In this document: positions 45,226-54,073 of the stretch, piece after piece
Numbering within the stretch: position 1 is the stretch's first letter
Layout: each line of letters starts with the position of its first letter
The notes under the pieces: model-generated
Told to the model about the DNA's origin: nothing
Seen by the model: the letters and a program-made list of their open reading frames with translations, nothing else
Databases searched by the model: none
Assembly: GCA_019638275.1 (NCBI GenBank)
Contig: JAHBUC010000012.1
Coordinates: 1-64,000, forward strand
DNA from: Cyclobacteriaceae bacterium
GTDB lineage: Bacteria; Bacteroidota; Bacteroidia; Cytophagales; Cyclobacteriaceae
Direction: 5' to 3'
Length of the DNA stretch: 64,000 bases
Position numbers and translations under genes: made by a program

Positions 45226-45783
45226 ATGTCCACTATGGCAAAAACTATTATGCAAGCTTGGGATGACCTTGATTTACAGTCGGCCAAGCATTTATTATCA
45301 CAGACCGAAATGTATTTGGAAGCAACTATCGAGACGGCAAAAGTACTTACTGACCGAGCAATCAATATTTTACAATTTTCAGTTCCAGCTATACTTGCAT
45401 TGGTTGGTGTGGTGTTCGCCCAGTCTAATCAGGTTCTTAGTCACCTGTCATTTTTGAGTATCATTTTTCTGCTTGTCATTTCCTATAAAGCCTTAAAAGT
45501 TTATGAATTATATGAAATACATTCGAAAGGAAGTCCTGTCGAGAATCTTCTGTCGGATGAAATTCTAAGTATGGATGAGTCAACGATGGAATTTGCCTTT
45601 GTTTTCAATTCAATCGTCTTGAATAATAACTTGATAATATTCAATGAAAACGCAAATAAGCAAAGACGACAACATATATATTTTATCATCAACACCGTGA
45701 AGGTCGGATGTGTTGTCGTTTTGCTTTATGCTATTTTTGGATACCTGGTTTTCCAGTCCGTATCTGTGTCGCAGGCGTCTTAG
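45226..45783 (+). CDS. Membrane protein of unknown function, SLATT-like layout
   Basis: A 185-residue protein. An N-terminal amphipathic helix (SAKHLLSQTEMYLEATIETA) is followed by two close spans (LQFSVPAILALVGVVFA and FLSIIFLLVISYKAL), a soluble middle and a third span near the C-terminus (VGCVVVLLYAIFGYLVF). A helix leading into a tight pair of spans recalls the SLATT-type effectors found in nucleotide-signalling defence systems. I cannot confirm the family, and no cyclase is next door. It is on the plus strand between two minus-strand accessory pairs. Confidence 0.65.
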   Translation: MSTMAKTIMQAWDDLDLQSAKHLLSQTEMYLEATIETAKVLTDRAINILQFSVPAILALVGVVFAQSNQVLSHLSFLSIIFLLVISYKALKVYELYEIHSKGSPVENLLSDEILSMDESTMEFAFVFNSIVLNNNLIIFNENANKQRRQHIYFIINTVKVGCVVVLLYAIFGYLVFQSVSVSQAS

Positions 45784-45982
45784 GTGGTGGCGGGGGTGCT
45801 GGTCTTTTTCCCATATTATTATCGATTATGTTAAATGTTCCATTATTTGTCCCGTGGCATATTTGACTTCCAGTGTATCGGCTTGCACGTGTTTTCATGG
45901 CGTGTTGTTTTCGGGGGAATAGGTTTTTGTCAATAAATGTAACAGATCAGGCTGGTAGTTCAAATAGGAGTTTCTGCTACCC

Positions 45983-46789
45983 TTAGTCACCTCCGCAGCC
46001 ACCACACCCACTGCAACCTGAGCAACCGCTATCACCAGAGCATCCACTGCCGCCTGAACATCCCCCATCTCCACCACCAGAACCAGAAGACCCTGAACTA
46101 TCAAATGAATCGGAATAATCATTATAGCCAGACCAACACCCCGACCCACAACCACCAGAAACAACTATCTCTTTCTTTAACTGTTTGAATATTTCCTTAT
46201 CGATCTCCTTTGCAATTGCAAATTCAAGTCCTTTTAGCAAAAAAATATTTCCACCAATTACTCGCAGGGTTTCCAGCGCAAGCTTTGAATTGCGACCTAT
46301 CTGTTCAGGTAAACTACTTTCATATTCCTGTATTTCGCGCATCACCACATCCCGTAACGCCAATCCTTTATTGCTATACGAAAACCTTCCCATTATTTTC
46401 TGAAAGAAAGTTGAACTAAACGCTTCCTTTAGGTAGTTAGAAGTTACAAGACTATGCTGATAATCCTTCTCAGATTCCGCTTGCTGAAACCCCACACAAA
46501 CTAAATTTCTAAACAGAATTTTAATCGCCCTGTTCTTATCGAAAATTGAAAGAAACACCCATTCATGCGGTTTCTTAACATAGTTACGAAAATTCTTTCC
46601 AACTGAAACATATTTATTGGTTCTTACAGGTTCCCGTCTACTAGCTTGTCTTTGAATTTCTTCGATAACCAGCACTTGTTTCAGAAGCAAATCGAGCAGG
46701 GTCACTTTTAACAGATCACCCAAAGGAGCCTTATCTCCAGATTTTAAAATTAGGGTTTCTGCAGGTGTTAATTGGGTGAGTTGTCTCAC
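45983..46789 (-). CDS. TIGR04222-like protein with a Gly/Ser/Cys-rich tail
   Basis: A 268-residue protein. Its N-terminus (LTPAETLILKSGDKAPLGDL) resembles the LTPYELAYLAGG opening of the TIGR04222 group. The middle is helical. The last roughly 55 residues are almost only Gly, Ser, Cys and Asp (for example SGCSGDSGCSGCSGCGGC). The cysteine-rich tail is sharply unlike its neighbours. It starts with GTG inside the stop of the GRDP-like gene (GTGA overlap). Function unknown; the tail could bind metal, be cross-linked or be a processed peptide. Confidence 0.65.
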   Translation of the reverse strand: MRQLTQLTPAETLILKSGDKAPLGDLLKVTLLDLLLKQVLVIEEIQRQASRREPVRTNKYVSVGKNFRNYVKKPHEWVFLSIFDKNRAIKILFRNLVCVGFQQAESEKDYQHSLVTSNYLKEAFSSTFFQKIMGRFSYSNKGLALRDVVMREIQEYESSLPEQIGRNSKLALETLRVIGGNIFLLKGLEFAIAKEIDKEIFKQLKKEIVVSGGCGSGCWSGYNDYSDSFDSSGSSGSGGGDGGCSGGSGCSGDSGCSGCSGCGGCGGD

Positions 46790-47286
46790 ATGAATAGCTT
46801 TTTAATAACCCAATACCTATCTGTGTTAATCCGCTGAAAATTAATACGCTTAAACCTTATATTATCAGGAGGCCAGATATCGACTGGAGGCGCTTCGTTA
46901 AAAGTATTCCGATATAGCTCAAGCGTTTGTAAATACCAGTTTATGAACTTATCATTCTCCCTTTTACCCCCTCTGGTTGGCCCATGATGAACCTTCCTGT
47001 TAAGGATTTCTCCACAGAATTCATCCCAGTAAGAATGTGTGTAGAGTAAATGCAAGTGCCAAACCTGGTCTACCTCATCAGAAGGGGTTAACGGTTGATT
47101 GGAAATACAGATCAGGAAAATAAACTTCTTGTATTCAAGAACTGCACGAATAGCAAACTCATGTGACCATCCATTTTCACGAGCAAGTCTATCAGTAAAA
47201 GTCAATGAAGAATCCTCATCATCTAATTCAAATTGCTGAATACGCTTCCAAAGTTCCAAATTTTCACTATTCATAACGCCATACAT
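46786..47286 (-). CDS. GRDP-like protein (glycine-rich-domain protein family, PF07173 type)
   Basis: A 166-residue protein. The conserved core is PSDEVDQVWHLHLLYTHSYW, the W-H-x-H motif of the GRDP-like family, preceded by a helical region (GWSHEFAIRAVLEYKKFIFL) and followed by HGPTRGGKRENDKFINWYLQ. Plant members carry a Gly-rich domain in the same chain; here that function may be supplied by the Gly/Cys-rich partner encoded next. The two genes overlap by four bases. ATG at 47274 is an equally possible start. Function unknown. Confidence 0.7.
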   Translation of the reverse strand: MYGVMNSENLELWKRIQQFELDDEDSSLTFTDRLARENGWSHEFAIRAVLEYKKFIFLICISNQPLTPSDEVDQVWHLHLLYTHSYWDEFCGEILNRKVHHGPTRGGKRENDKFINWYLQTLELYRNTFNEAPPVDIWPPDNIRFKRINFQRINTDRYWVIKKLFM

Positions 47287-47302
47287 GCGTACATATAGAT
47301 AC

Positions 47303-47647
47303 TCAGAATTGCTTCTTATAGATCATCTCATCAAACCCCAACGCCAGCACTTTTCCATCTTCTTCAATCAACGGCCGCTTGATCACGCTGGTCTTTTCCA
47401 GCATCAGGGCAATGGCTGCTTTTTCAGAGGTAATTTTCTTTTGTGTGGCTTCATCCAACTGGCGCCAGGTGGTGCCGCGTTTGTTTACCAGGCTCTCCCA
47501 CCCTACCTGTTTGCTCCATGCTTTCAGTTTAGCTTCGGTAATGCCTTTTGATTTATAATCGTGAAAATCGAATTCAATTTTTTTCATTTTCAGCCAGTCG
47601 AGGGCCGACTTTACCGTATTGCAGTTTTTAATTCCGTAAATTATCAT
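47303..47647 (-). CDS. Spx/MgsR/YffB-family (ArsC-like) protein
   Basis: A 114-residue thioredoxin-fold protein. It starts MIIYGIKNCNTVKSALDWL, with a single active-site cysteine in the ArsC position, followed by FHDYKSKGITEAKLKAW, and ends with IKRPLIEEDGKVLALGFDE. This fits the YffB/Spx group better than true arsenate reductase. It may act as a redox sensor or reductase; no ars genes are nearby. Confidence 0.85.
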   Translation of the reverse strand: MIIYGIKNCNTVKSALDWLKMKKIEFDFHDYKSKGITEAKLKAWSKQVGWESLVNKRGTTWRQLDEATQKKITSEKAAIALMLEKTSVIKRPLIEEDGKVLALGFDEMIYKKQF

Positions 47648-47664
47648 GATTTGCTAATTAATAT

Positions 47665-47685
47665 TTCACGCAAAGGCGCAAAGAA
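47665..47685 (+). repeat. GCAAAGGCGC-type intergenic repeat
   Basis: TTCACGCAAAGGCGCAAAG plus AA, identical over 21 bases to the copy at 52535 and related to the inverted pair at 13180-13296. It lies in the short gap between the ArsC-like and DUF885 genes. Confidence 0.6.
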
Positions 47686-47689
47686 GTAT

Positions 47690-49453
47690 TTATTGTTTGT
47701 TCGCTGTTAAAGTCCGCTCAATATACGCATCAATCTGTGCTTCCAAAACCGTTAGCGGCACAGAGCCGTTTTGAAGAATGACCTGGTGGAAGGCGCCTAT
47801 TTTAAACTGATCTCCCAATGTCTCTTCGGCTTTCTTTCGCAGGGCTTTAATCTTTATCTCACCAATCTTATAACTCAACGCCTGACCGGGCCAACCAATG
47901 TACCGATCGATTTCGGTGGTCACTTCATGCATCGACAGCGCGGTATTCCCGGCCAGGTAGTTCAACGCCTGGTCGCGTGTCCATCCTTTGTAATGAATGC
48001 CGGTATCGACTACAAGCCTGCACGCGCGCCACATCTCATAGGTATAACGCCCAAACATATCGTAAGGAGTTGCATACATGCCCATTTCCTCGCCCAGGTA
48101 CTCGCTGTACAATCCCCAGCCTTCGCCAAACGCGCTGATGTAATAGCGTGTACGAAAGCGGGGTAAATCTTTCAGTTCAGCCGCCAGCATAATTTGCAGG
48201 TGATGCCCGGGTACGGCCTCGTGCAACGTAAGTGCGGGCAGTGTATACAGGGTTCTGCTTTTCAGGTTATAGGTGTTCACCCAATAAATTCCGGCACGCT
48301 TACCATCCCACGAGCCCGGCACATACCGCCCACCGGTGTAGGTTGGCGCGATGGCATCGGGCACCGGCTCAACGGTAAATGGCAGGCTGTAGAGTTTATC
48401 GAAAAGTTTTGGAAGTCCTGCTTCTGCTTTTTTGCTCAACCATGAAGCATAGTTCAGCAACTCCTGCGGTGTTTTCGCATAAAACTGCGGGTCAGTCCGT
48501 AAGAATTTCAGGAAGTCAGCAAAGGAATCTTTAAAGTTTACCTGTTTAATAATTTCCTCCATAGCTGCGCGTATCCGCGCTACTTCAGCCAGACCGAGAT
48601 GATGAACCGAATCCGGAGTTAAGGGCAAGGTGGAGAAATGATGCACCCGGTTTTCGTAATACTCCTTTCCACCGGGCACAAAGGAAATGCCGGGCTGCTC
48701 ACGTGCAGCTTGTAAGTAATCGCTACCGATGTAGTCATAAATTTCCTGATAGGTACGTTGAAGCGATGACACGACTGCTTCTGCCTTTTGCAATACAGAC
48801 TGCCGGTCCGTTTCATCCATGCTTTCAGGAAGCGTGGCAAGCGGAGTATAAAACATCAATTGGGTATAATCAGAAACCACGTAGGGCTTCATCAGCGCTA
48901 GTGTATTGTTCACAATTACTTTTGGCGCTACAATGCCATCCTTCACGCCTTGCTTCAGTAAGTCGAGGTTTTCACGCAACCGCTTTTCATAATTTGGTAA
49001 CCAGCCCAGATAACCGTTGTAATCGTCAACCGTTTTAAAAGGCAATCGCGAAAAGGAATAGCCCATGGAATTATAGAAGCCTCCCTCCGCATTGAACGGA
49101 ATCAGGTACATGCGAAACCGAATGCGATCAACCTGATCCTGCAAGTCCATGATCATTAACTGCTTGCTGATGCGATCCTGTTCGTCAAGTGATGCTTCAT
49201 CAATGGTCTTTACTTTGTTAATAAATTTTTCAAGACTATCCGCCCGTTGCTGTTGGGCAGCTTCAGATATGGATGACCATGCCCCTTTTGGATGCAAGCC
49301 TCGCGAAACACTGTCTGCTGATGATTGATCGAATTTCTCGATCGTATCAAACAAACTGATCAGGCGATTGTGCGGTGTAGCAGAATCAGTTTTATCCTGT
49401 TTTGGTGAACACGAAACAAGTAACACCAGCACAGCAAGGAACACGTTTTTCAT
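47690..49453 (-). CDS. DUF885-family zinc-metallopeptidase-like lipoprotein
   Basis: A 587-residue protein with a lipoprotein signal (VFLAVLVLLVSCS). The catalytic-type motif is LHEAVPGHHLQ (HExxxGHH), with FGEGWGLYSEYLGEEMG and the late LSMHEVTTEIDRYIGWPGQ, all hallmarks of DUF885. Metallopeptidase activity is inferred from this HE-containing motif. It is anchored to the inner or outer membrane, facing the periplasm or surface. It lies alone between the ArsC-like gene and the trp operon. Confidence 0.88.
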   Translation of the reverse strand: MKNVFLAVLVLLVSCSPKQDKTDSATPHNRLISLFDTIEKFDQSSADSVSRGLHPKGAWSSISEAAQQQRADSLEKFINKVKTIDEASLDEQDRISKQLMIMDLQDQVDRIRFRMYLIPFNAEGGFYNSMGYSFSRLPFKTVDDYNGYLGWLPNYEKRLRENLDLLKQGVKDGIVAPKVIVNNTLALMKPYVVSDYTQLMFYTPLATLPESMDETDRQSVLQKAEAVVSSLQRTYQEIYDYIGSDYLQAAREQPGISFVPGGKEYYENRVHHFSTLPLTPDSVHHLGLAEVARIRAAMEEIIKQVNFKDSFADFLKFLRTDPQFYAKTPQELLNYASWLSKKAEAGLPKLFDKLYSLPFTVEPVPDAIAPTYTGGRYVPGSWDGKRAGIYWVNTYNLKSRTLYTLPALTLHEAVPGHHLQIMLAAELKDLPRFRTRYYISAFGEGWGLYSEYLGEEMGMYATPYDMFGRYTYEMWRACRLVVDTGIHYKGWTRDQALNYLAGNTALSMHEVTTEIDRYIGWPGQALSYKIGEIKIKALRKKAEETLGDQFKIGAFHQVILQNGSVPLTVLEAQIDAYIERTLTANKQ

Positions 49454-49591
49454 TATCTGCGATTTAGCTCATTAAATTTACAGGAAATCTATGAGTTCTG
49501 ATCGATCAAGTGAAGCCTCATGCGTATTTTATTCTGAGTTCCTTGGCAGCAAATCTATTAAACCACAAAGCGCACCAAGTAGGCACAAAGG

Positions 49592-50374
49592 TCACGAAGC
49601 TTTGCCCTTAAGTAAGGATACGAAAATTTGAATATCTGAAGGAATGTCTTGCGCTTGTTTAAGCATGTTGATAAATGCACTGCCTACAATAGCACCCGCT
49701 CCGTACACACAGGCTGTAGAAAATGTATTGGCATTAGAAACCCCAAAGCCGATCAAAAACGGATTCTTCAGGTTCATGTTTTTCAATCGCTCAAAGTATT
49801 GCACCTGCTCCGCCTGAAAACCTTCTTTCGCGCCCGTAGTACTTGAAGACGAAACGGCATAAATGAAGGCGTTGGTGGCCTCATCAATTTTTCGGATACG
49901 GGCTTCTGAAGTTGTGGGTGAAATGAGAAAAATATTTCTTAACCCCGCTTGCTCCATGGATTGCCTGTAAACCGATTCGTATTCATCAAATGGCATATCG
50001 GGCAAGATGAGCCCGTCTACTCCTGCGTTGGTGGCATCGTTAAAAAATTTCTCCATACCGTATTGCATCACCGGATTGAGGTATCCCATTAAAATGATCG
50101 GTATGTGCACTTGCTTGCGGAGTTCGCGCACCTGCTCCAACAAAAGTTTCAGCGTCATGCCATTATCAATAGCTTGTTTGCTGCTTTGCTGAATCACCGG
50201 GCCATCGGCTATGGGATCGGAAAACGGAATACCAATTTCAATCAGATCGACACCGGCTTGTTGCAAACTCAACGCAATTGTTCCGGTATCATTCAATGAA
50301 GGAAAACCCGCGGTAAAAAATACCGACAGGATATTCTGTTTCTTCTTTGAAAAAAGTTCTTCAATGCGATTCAT
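49592..50374 (-). CDS. trpA: Tryptophan synthase alpha chain TrpA
   Basis: About 260 residues. VFFTAGFPSLNDTG opens the barrel, IEIGIPFSDPIADGPVI carries the catalytic glutamate, GLILPDMPFDEYE carries the second acidic residue and STTGAKEGF is loop 6. It cleaves indole-3-glycerol phosphate and channels indole to TrpB. I use the ATG at 50374, four bases after the DUF1684 stop; an upstream ATG at 50392 would overlap it. It is the last gene of the operon, separated from trpB by the DUF1684 gene. Confidence 0.95.
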   Translation of the reverse strand: MNRIEELFSKKKQNILSVFFTAGFPSLNDTGTIALSLQQAGVDLIEIGIPFSDPIADGPVIQQSSKQAIDNGMTLKLLLEQVRELRKQVHIPIILMGYLNPVMQYGMEKFFNDATNAGVDGLILPDMPFDEYESVYRQSMEQAGLRNIFLISPTTSEARIRKIDEATNAFIYAVSSSSTTGAKEGFQAEQVQYFERLKNMNLKNPFLIGFGVSNANTFSTACVYGAGAIVGSAFINMLKQAQDIPSDIQIFVSLLKGKAS

Positions 50375-50378
50375 AGTC

Positions 50379-51287
50379 TCAATGTGTTCCATAGTTCTTC
50401 TCTCCTGCCGGGATGGCAAACGGCAATATGTTTTGTCTCGGGGGCAACGGACACGTAGCAAACTCGGTAAACGCGCAAGGCGGATTGTACGCCTTATTAA
50501 AATCAATGATTACCCGATCACCTTCTTTGGGAACAGGTGCATACATATACCTGCCCGCTCCATATGTTTCGCGCGCGTTGGTCTCGTCTCCAAAAATGAT
50601 AAAAAACTCATCGCCACCTTCATCCAATGCATCCAGCGTGTATTCCTTGCCATCGTATTCAAACACTAGGGTACCTACCGAGCGCTGCGGACCAGTCTGC
50701 CCCAACACGTTTGTAATTTCAATGGTGCGCGAAGAATCAGCCCATGCTATCCTGCCTTCTATCCGCCATTTCGGATCAATCGGAAAACATTCAATCGAAG
50801 TAAAGGATTTCAAGAGTGGATTTTCAAAATCGCGAAGGCGCACGCCATATTGATCGCCACGCCTGATCACAAACCAACGGAGCGATCCGTGTGCTGCTAT
50901 TATTCTTGATGAATCCGGATGATACAGCACGCCTGATGAAACAGCAGCATCATTGAGATCAATCGAAACACCTGGCGCTGACTCGAGTGTTACAACACCT
51001 TGCTTCAGCAACATAAATCCACCTCGCTCAGCAATCCTTCCTTCTGGAAACACCAGGTCATTTTCCTTACCACTCCCAAACGTATTGATTCCCTCCTTCA
51101 GCCAGAACAACCCCGCCAGGTTTACCCAGCCATCTTCACTTACCTGATACGCATTTCGATTATGTTGCCATTCTTTAATTTCCTCAACAAAGGCTTCTGT
51201 ATTCAAACCAATCGTTGACTTTTCTTTTACTGTACATCCGACAATCACCAGATTGAACAGAATAATAAGCGTGATAATATTCCTCAT
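50379..51287 (-). CDS. DUF1684 lipoprotein inserted in the trp operon
   Basis: A 302-residue protein with a lipoprotein signal (IITLIILFNLVIVGC). DUF1684 features include WVNLAGLFWLKEGINTFGS, ITNVLGQTGPQRSVGTLVF, GRYMYAPVPKEGDRVIIDFN and NPPCAFTEFATCPLPP, which is the conserved ending of the family. Function unknown. It sits between trpB and trpA (33 and 4 bases), the only non-biosynthetic gene in the operon, and is an exported protein. Confidence 0.88.
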   Translation of the reverse strand: MRNIITLIILFNLVIVGCTVKEKSTIGLNTEAFVEEIKEWQHNRNAYQVSEDGWVNLAGLFWLKEGINTFGSGKENDLVFPEGRIAERGGFMLLKQGVVTLESAPGVSIDLNDAAVSSGVLYHPDSSRIIAAHGSLRWFVIRRGDQYGVRLRDFENPLLKSFTSIECFPIDPKWRIEGRIAWADSSRTIEITNVLGQTGPQRSVGTLVFEYDGKEYTLDALDEGGDEFFIIFGDETNARETYGAGRYMYAPVPKEGDRVIIDFNKAYNPPCAFTEFATCPLPPRQNILPFAIPAGEKNYGTH

Positions 51288-51320
51288 AAATCAGAAATCA
51301 ACATTCCAAAATCGTAAATC

Positions 51321-52502
51321 CTAATACTTCCCCCACCGAATATACGTCTCCAAATCCTTATCTCCCCTTCCGGAAAGATTCACCACCACCACATCATCCG
51401 GATTAAATTCTATTTTACTCAATACCGCAATAGCATGCGCAGTTTCAATGGCGGGTATGACTCCTTCCGTGCGACTCAATTCAATGCCAGCCTGCATGGC
51501 CTCATCATCCGTGGCGCTCAAAAATTGTACGCGACCCGTTTCAAACAAATGTGCATGCTGCGGACCGATACCCGGATAATCAAGACCAGCAGAAATGGAG
51601 TAAGGTTCTTCCACCTGGCCGTCTTCCGTTTGCATGAGCAGCGTTTTACTTCCGTGAAGCACTCCCGGTTTACCCAATACAGTGGTTGCGGCCGATTCAC
51701 CAGAGGTTAACCCATGACCGGCAGCTTCAATACCAATCAGGTTTACGTGTTCATCGTTAAGAAAATGATAGAAAGCACCCGCAGCATTTGAACCGCCACC
51801 CACACAGGCAAGTACATAGTCGGGATAGGGATTGCCTTCGATTTCATTCAATTGCTTCTTCATCTCTTCACTAATCACCGATTGAAAACGGGCAACCATG
51901 TCGGGATAAGGATGCGGGCCAACCACAGAGCCTATTATATAATGTGTGTCTGTCGGGTGGTTGATCCAATGGCGCATGGCTTCGTTGGTAGCATCTTTCA
52001 ACGTCATGTTACCCGAAGTGGCCGGAACTACTTTTGTGCCGAGGATGCGCATGCGCTCCACATTGGGTCGTTGGCGTTCCATATCCAACTGGCCCATGTA
52101 AACAATACATTCCATGCCCATCAAGGCACACACGGTAGCGGTGGCTACACCATGCTGACCGGCACCAGTCTCAGCAATGACTTTTTGCTTACCCAATCGC
52201 TTGGCCAATAAGATCTGACCAATGGTATTGTTGATTTTATGCGCACCGGTATGACAAAGATCTTCGCGCTTCAGGTAAATTTTTGCGCGGTATTGTTCCG
52301 AAAGGCGGGCTGCGAAATATAACGGTGTCGGGCGGCCAACATAATCCCGAAGTAGCTGATGAAACTCTTGCTGGAAAGAATCATGCTGAATGATGCTCAG
52401 GTAATTCTCCCAAAGTTCTTCAATGTTTGGATACAGCATTTCAGGAATGTAGGCCCCGCCAAAATTTCCGAAATATCCTCTTTCATCAACGTGGTAATTC
52501 AT
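51321..52502 (-). CDS. trpB: Tryptophan synthase beta chain TrpB
   Basis: A 393-residue PLP enzyme of the classical TrpB1 type. The PLP lysine is in [19 protein letters not shown], the indole channel segment is [20 protein letters not shown], and the phosphate-binding loop is [10 protein letters not shown]. It joins indole and serine. Normal length. Upstream is a 96-base gap with a GCAAAGGCGC-type repeat. Confidence 0.97.
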   Translation of the reverse strand: MNYHVDERGYFGNFGGAYIPEMLYPNIEELWENYLSIIQHDSFQQEFHQLLRDYVGRPTPLYFAARLSEQYRAKIYLKREDLCHTGAHKINNTIGQILLAKRLGKQKVIAETGAGQHGVATATVCALMGMECIVYMGQLDMERQRPNVERMRILGTKVVPATSGNMTLKDATNEAMRHWINHPTDTHYIIGSVVGPHPYPDMVARFQSVISEEMKKQLNEIEGNPYPDYVLACVGGGSNAAGAFYHFLNDEHVNLIGIEAAGHGLTSGESAATTVLGKPGVLHGSKTLLMQTEDGQVEEPYSISAGLDYPGIGPQHAHLFETGRVQFLSATDDEAMQAGIELSRTEGVIPAIETAHAIAVLSKIEFNPDDVVVVNLSGRGDKDLETYIRWGKY

Positions 52503-52534
52503 AACTGTTTTGTTTTAAAACACCTCGAAAAATT

Positions 52535-52562
52535 TTCACGCAAAGGCGCAAAGAACGCCAAG
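52535..52562 (+). repeat. GCAAAGGCGC-type intergenic repeat in the trpF-trpB gap
   Basis: Starts TTCACGCAAAGGCGCAAAG as at 47665 and continues AACGCCAAG. It lies between two genes transcribed together, with no obvious terminator shape. Confidence 0.6.
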
Positions 52563-52598
52563 TAAATCGCAAAGATTTAGTGGTGTCATCTTTATAAT

Positions 52599-53228
52599 TT
52601 ATGTTCTAACCAAACTTACTACTTCTTTAATCAATGAAACATTCTTAACACCCGGAGAATCCTCGACCCCACTGTTTAAGTCAAGCGCATGAAGGTTCAT
52701 ATTTTTCAACCGTTTAACATCCTGAATGTTTTCAACTGTTAATCCCCCACTCAAAAAAAAAGGAATTTCCTGATCGTACTGCTCCAGTATAGACCAATCG
52801 AATACCTGTGCATTACCCCCGTAGTGCTTTCCTTTTGTATCAAAGAGGAAATAGTCTACCGCTTCTTTGTACGGCAGCGCTACTGAAAAATCGAAATCCG
52901 GACCAATCCTGAAAACTTTAATCACCCTTAACCCTTCCTGCTTCAACTGCTCACAAACCGCTACTGATTCATCTCCATGAAGTTGCACATGCGAGAGATT
53001 ATGCCTGGCACTTAACTCAATAATCCGATCCACTTGTTCATTTACAAACACCCCTACCCGATGAATAGCAGTATTCAAACCAACAGGCATTTGAAAATCC
53101 TCGCCCACATACCGCGGTGATGGCGGATAAAAAATAAATCCCATATAATCCGGAAGAAGCTTTCCAACCTCCAGCATATTGGATGAATCTTTGAACCCAC
53201 AAATTTTCAACTTGATCATACTTTTCAT
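52599..53228 (-). CDS. trpF: Phosphoribosylanthranilate isomerase TrpF
   Basis: A 209-residue TIM barrel. LKICGFKDSSN carries the catalytic cysteine, GFIFYPPSPRYV follows, VQLHGDES is strand four, FLSGGLTVENI and DLNSGVEDSPGVKN form the phosphate site with the catalytic aspartate. A start at 53219 (MIKLKICG) is also possible. It is separated from trpC by a 50-base gap holding the REP-like copy C. Confidence 0.95.
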   Translation of the reverse strand: MKSMIKLKICGFKDSSNMLEVGKLLPDYMGFIFYPPSPRYVGEDFQMPVGLNTAIHRVGVFVNEQVDRIIELSARHNLSHVQLHGDESVAVCEQLKQEGLRVIKVFRIGPDFDFSVALPYKEAVDYFLFDTKGKHYGGNAQVFDWSILEQYDQEIPFFLSGGLTVENIQDVKRLKNMNLHALDLNSGVEDSPGVKNVSLIKEVVSLVRT

Positions 53229-53252
53229 TACCTAATTATCTTCACAACCCGA

Positions 53253-53274
53253 GCCCTGAGGCTCCCGAAGGGCG
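53253..53274 (+). repeat. REP-like palindromic repeat, copy C, in the trpC-trpF gap
   Basis: Same 22-base family as copies A and B near 26311-26476 (one base different from each). The core GCCCTGAGG/CGAAGGGC can fold as a short hairpin. Confidence 0.7.
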
Positions 53275-53278
53275 TATC

Positions 53279-54073
53279 TCACTTACCTACCCTCAACGCC
53301 TCAATAAACCCCCTACATACTTCCCCTGGCTTATCATGCTTCATAAAATTCTGTCCCATTAAAAAACCTTCGTAGCCATATTCCCTCAACGCTAGTACCG
53401 TGTTAACCTGATCAATCCCACTTTCAGAAATTTTAACAAATGAAGAAGGAATTTTTTCCACCAACTCACGTGAAACATCTACGGAAACTTCAAATGTCTT
53501 CAGGTTCCGGTTGTTTACTCCGAATAAATCGGCACCGGAGTCCAGGTTACTCAACAACTCTGCTTCATCGTGAATCTCCAGCAACACCTCTAACCCCAAT
53601 CCGTGTGCAACAGACGTGAACCATTTAATTTGCTCGGGCTCCAGACAAGCTGCAATCAGCAAGATCACATCCGCGCCAATAGCTTTGGCTTCTGCAATCT
53701 GGTATTCATCTACAATAAACTCCTTACGCAATATCGGCACATCCACTACCCTTCTTGCCCTTATTAAATCATCTGTTGTTCCTCCAAAAAATTCATGATC
53801 GGTTAGTATTGACAAACCCGAACAACCTGCCTCTGCATAACCTCGTGCAATCTCCTCTACCAATACATTCGAATGAATGACACCTTGCGATGGCGACTTG
53901 CGTTTGATCTCAGCGATGATGCCGGAAGCACCCTGTTGTTTCAAACGCTGCACCAATGAAATACACGATCGTGAAAACCCTGCTTCCTTTTCCAGTAAAG
54001 CAAAAGGAACCTTCTCCTTTTGTGCGGCAACTTCCTTTCGCTTATGGGCCGTTATCGTTTCGAGTATATTCAC
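53279..54073 (-). CDS. trpC: Indole-3-glycerol-phosphate synthase TrpC
   Basis: A 264-residue TIM barrel. ILETITAHKRKEVAAQK starts the family, GIIAEIKRKSPSQGVI holds catalytic lysine and glutamate, LRKEFIVDEYQI follows, then LFGVNNRNLKTFEV and KISESGI. It closes the indole ring. The GTG start overlaps the trpD stop by four bases (GTGA). Confidence 0.96.
   Translation of the reverse strand: MNILETITAHKRKEVAAQKEKVPFALLEKEAGFSRSCISLVQRLKQQGASGIIAEIKRKSPSQGVIHSNVLVEEIARGYAEAGCSGLSILTDHEFFGGTTDDLIRARRVVDVPILRKEFIVDEYQIAEAKAIGADVILLIAACLEPEQIKWFTSVAHGLGLEVLLEIHDEAELLSNLDSGADLFGVNNRNLKTFEVSVDVSRELVEKIPSSFVKISESGIDQVNTVLALREYGYEGFLMGQNFMKHDKPGEVCRGFIEALRVGK

Noticed and set aside
45731..45814. Minus-strand 27-codon frame starting MGKRPAPPPPPK
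   Set aside because: Most of it is antisense to the end of the membrane-protein gene and the proline run is just a GC-rich stretch; no independent support.
45895..46164. Minus-strand Val/Ala-rich frame overlapping the Cys-rich tail
   Set aside because: It is a shifted reading of the Gly/Ser/Cys-repeat DNA; the tail frame continues a normal protein and is the real one.
49562..49602. Possible further copy of the GCAAAGGCGC repeat family at the end of trpA
   Set aside because: Only partial similarity (CACAAAG/GGCACAAAGG); too degenerate and partly inside trpA to count.
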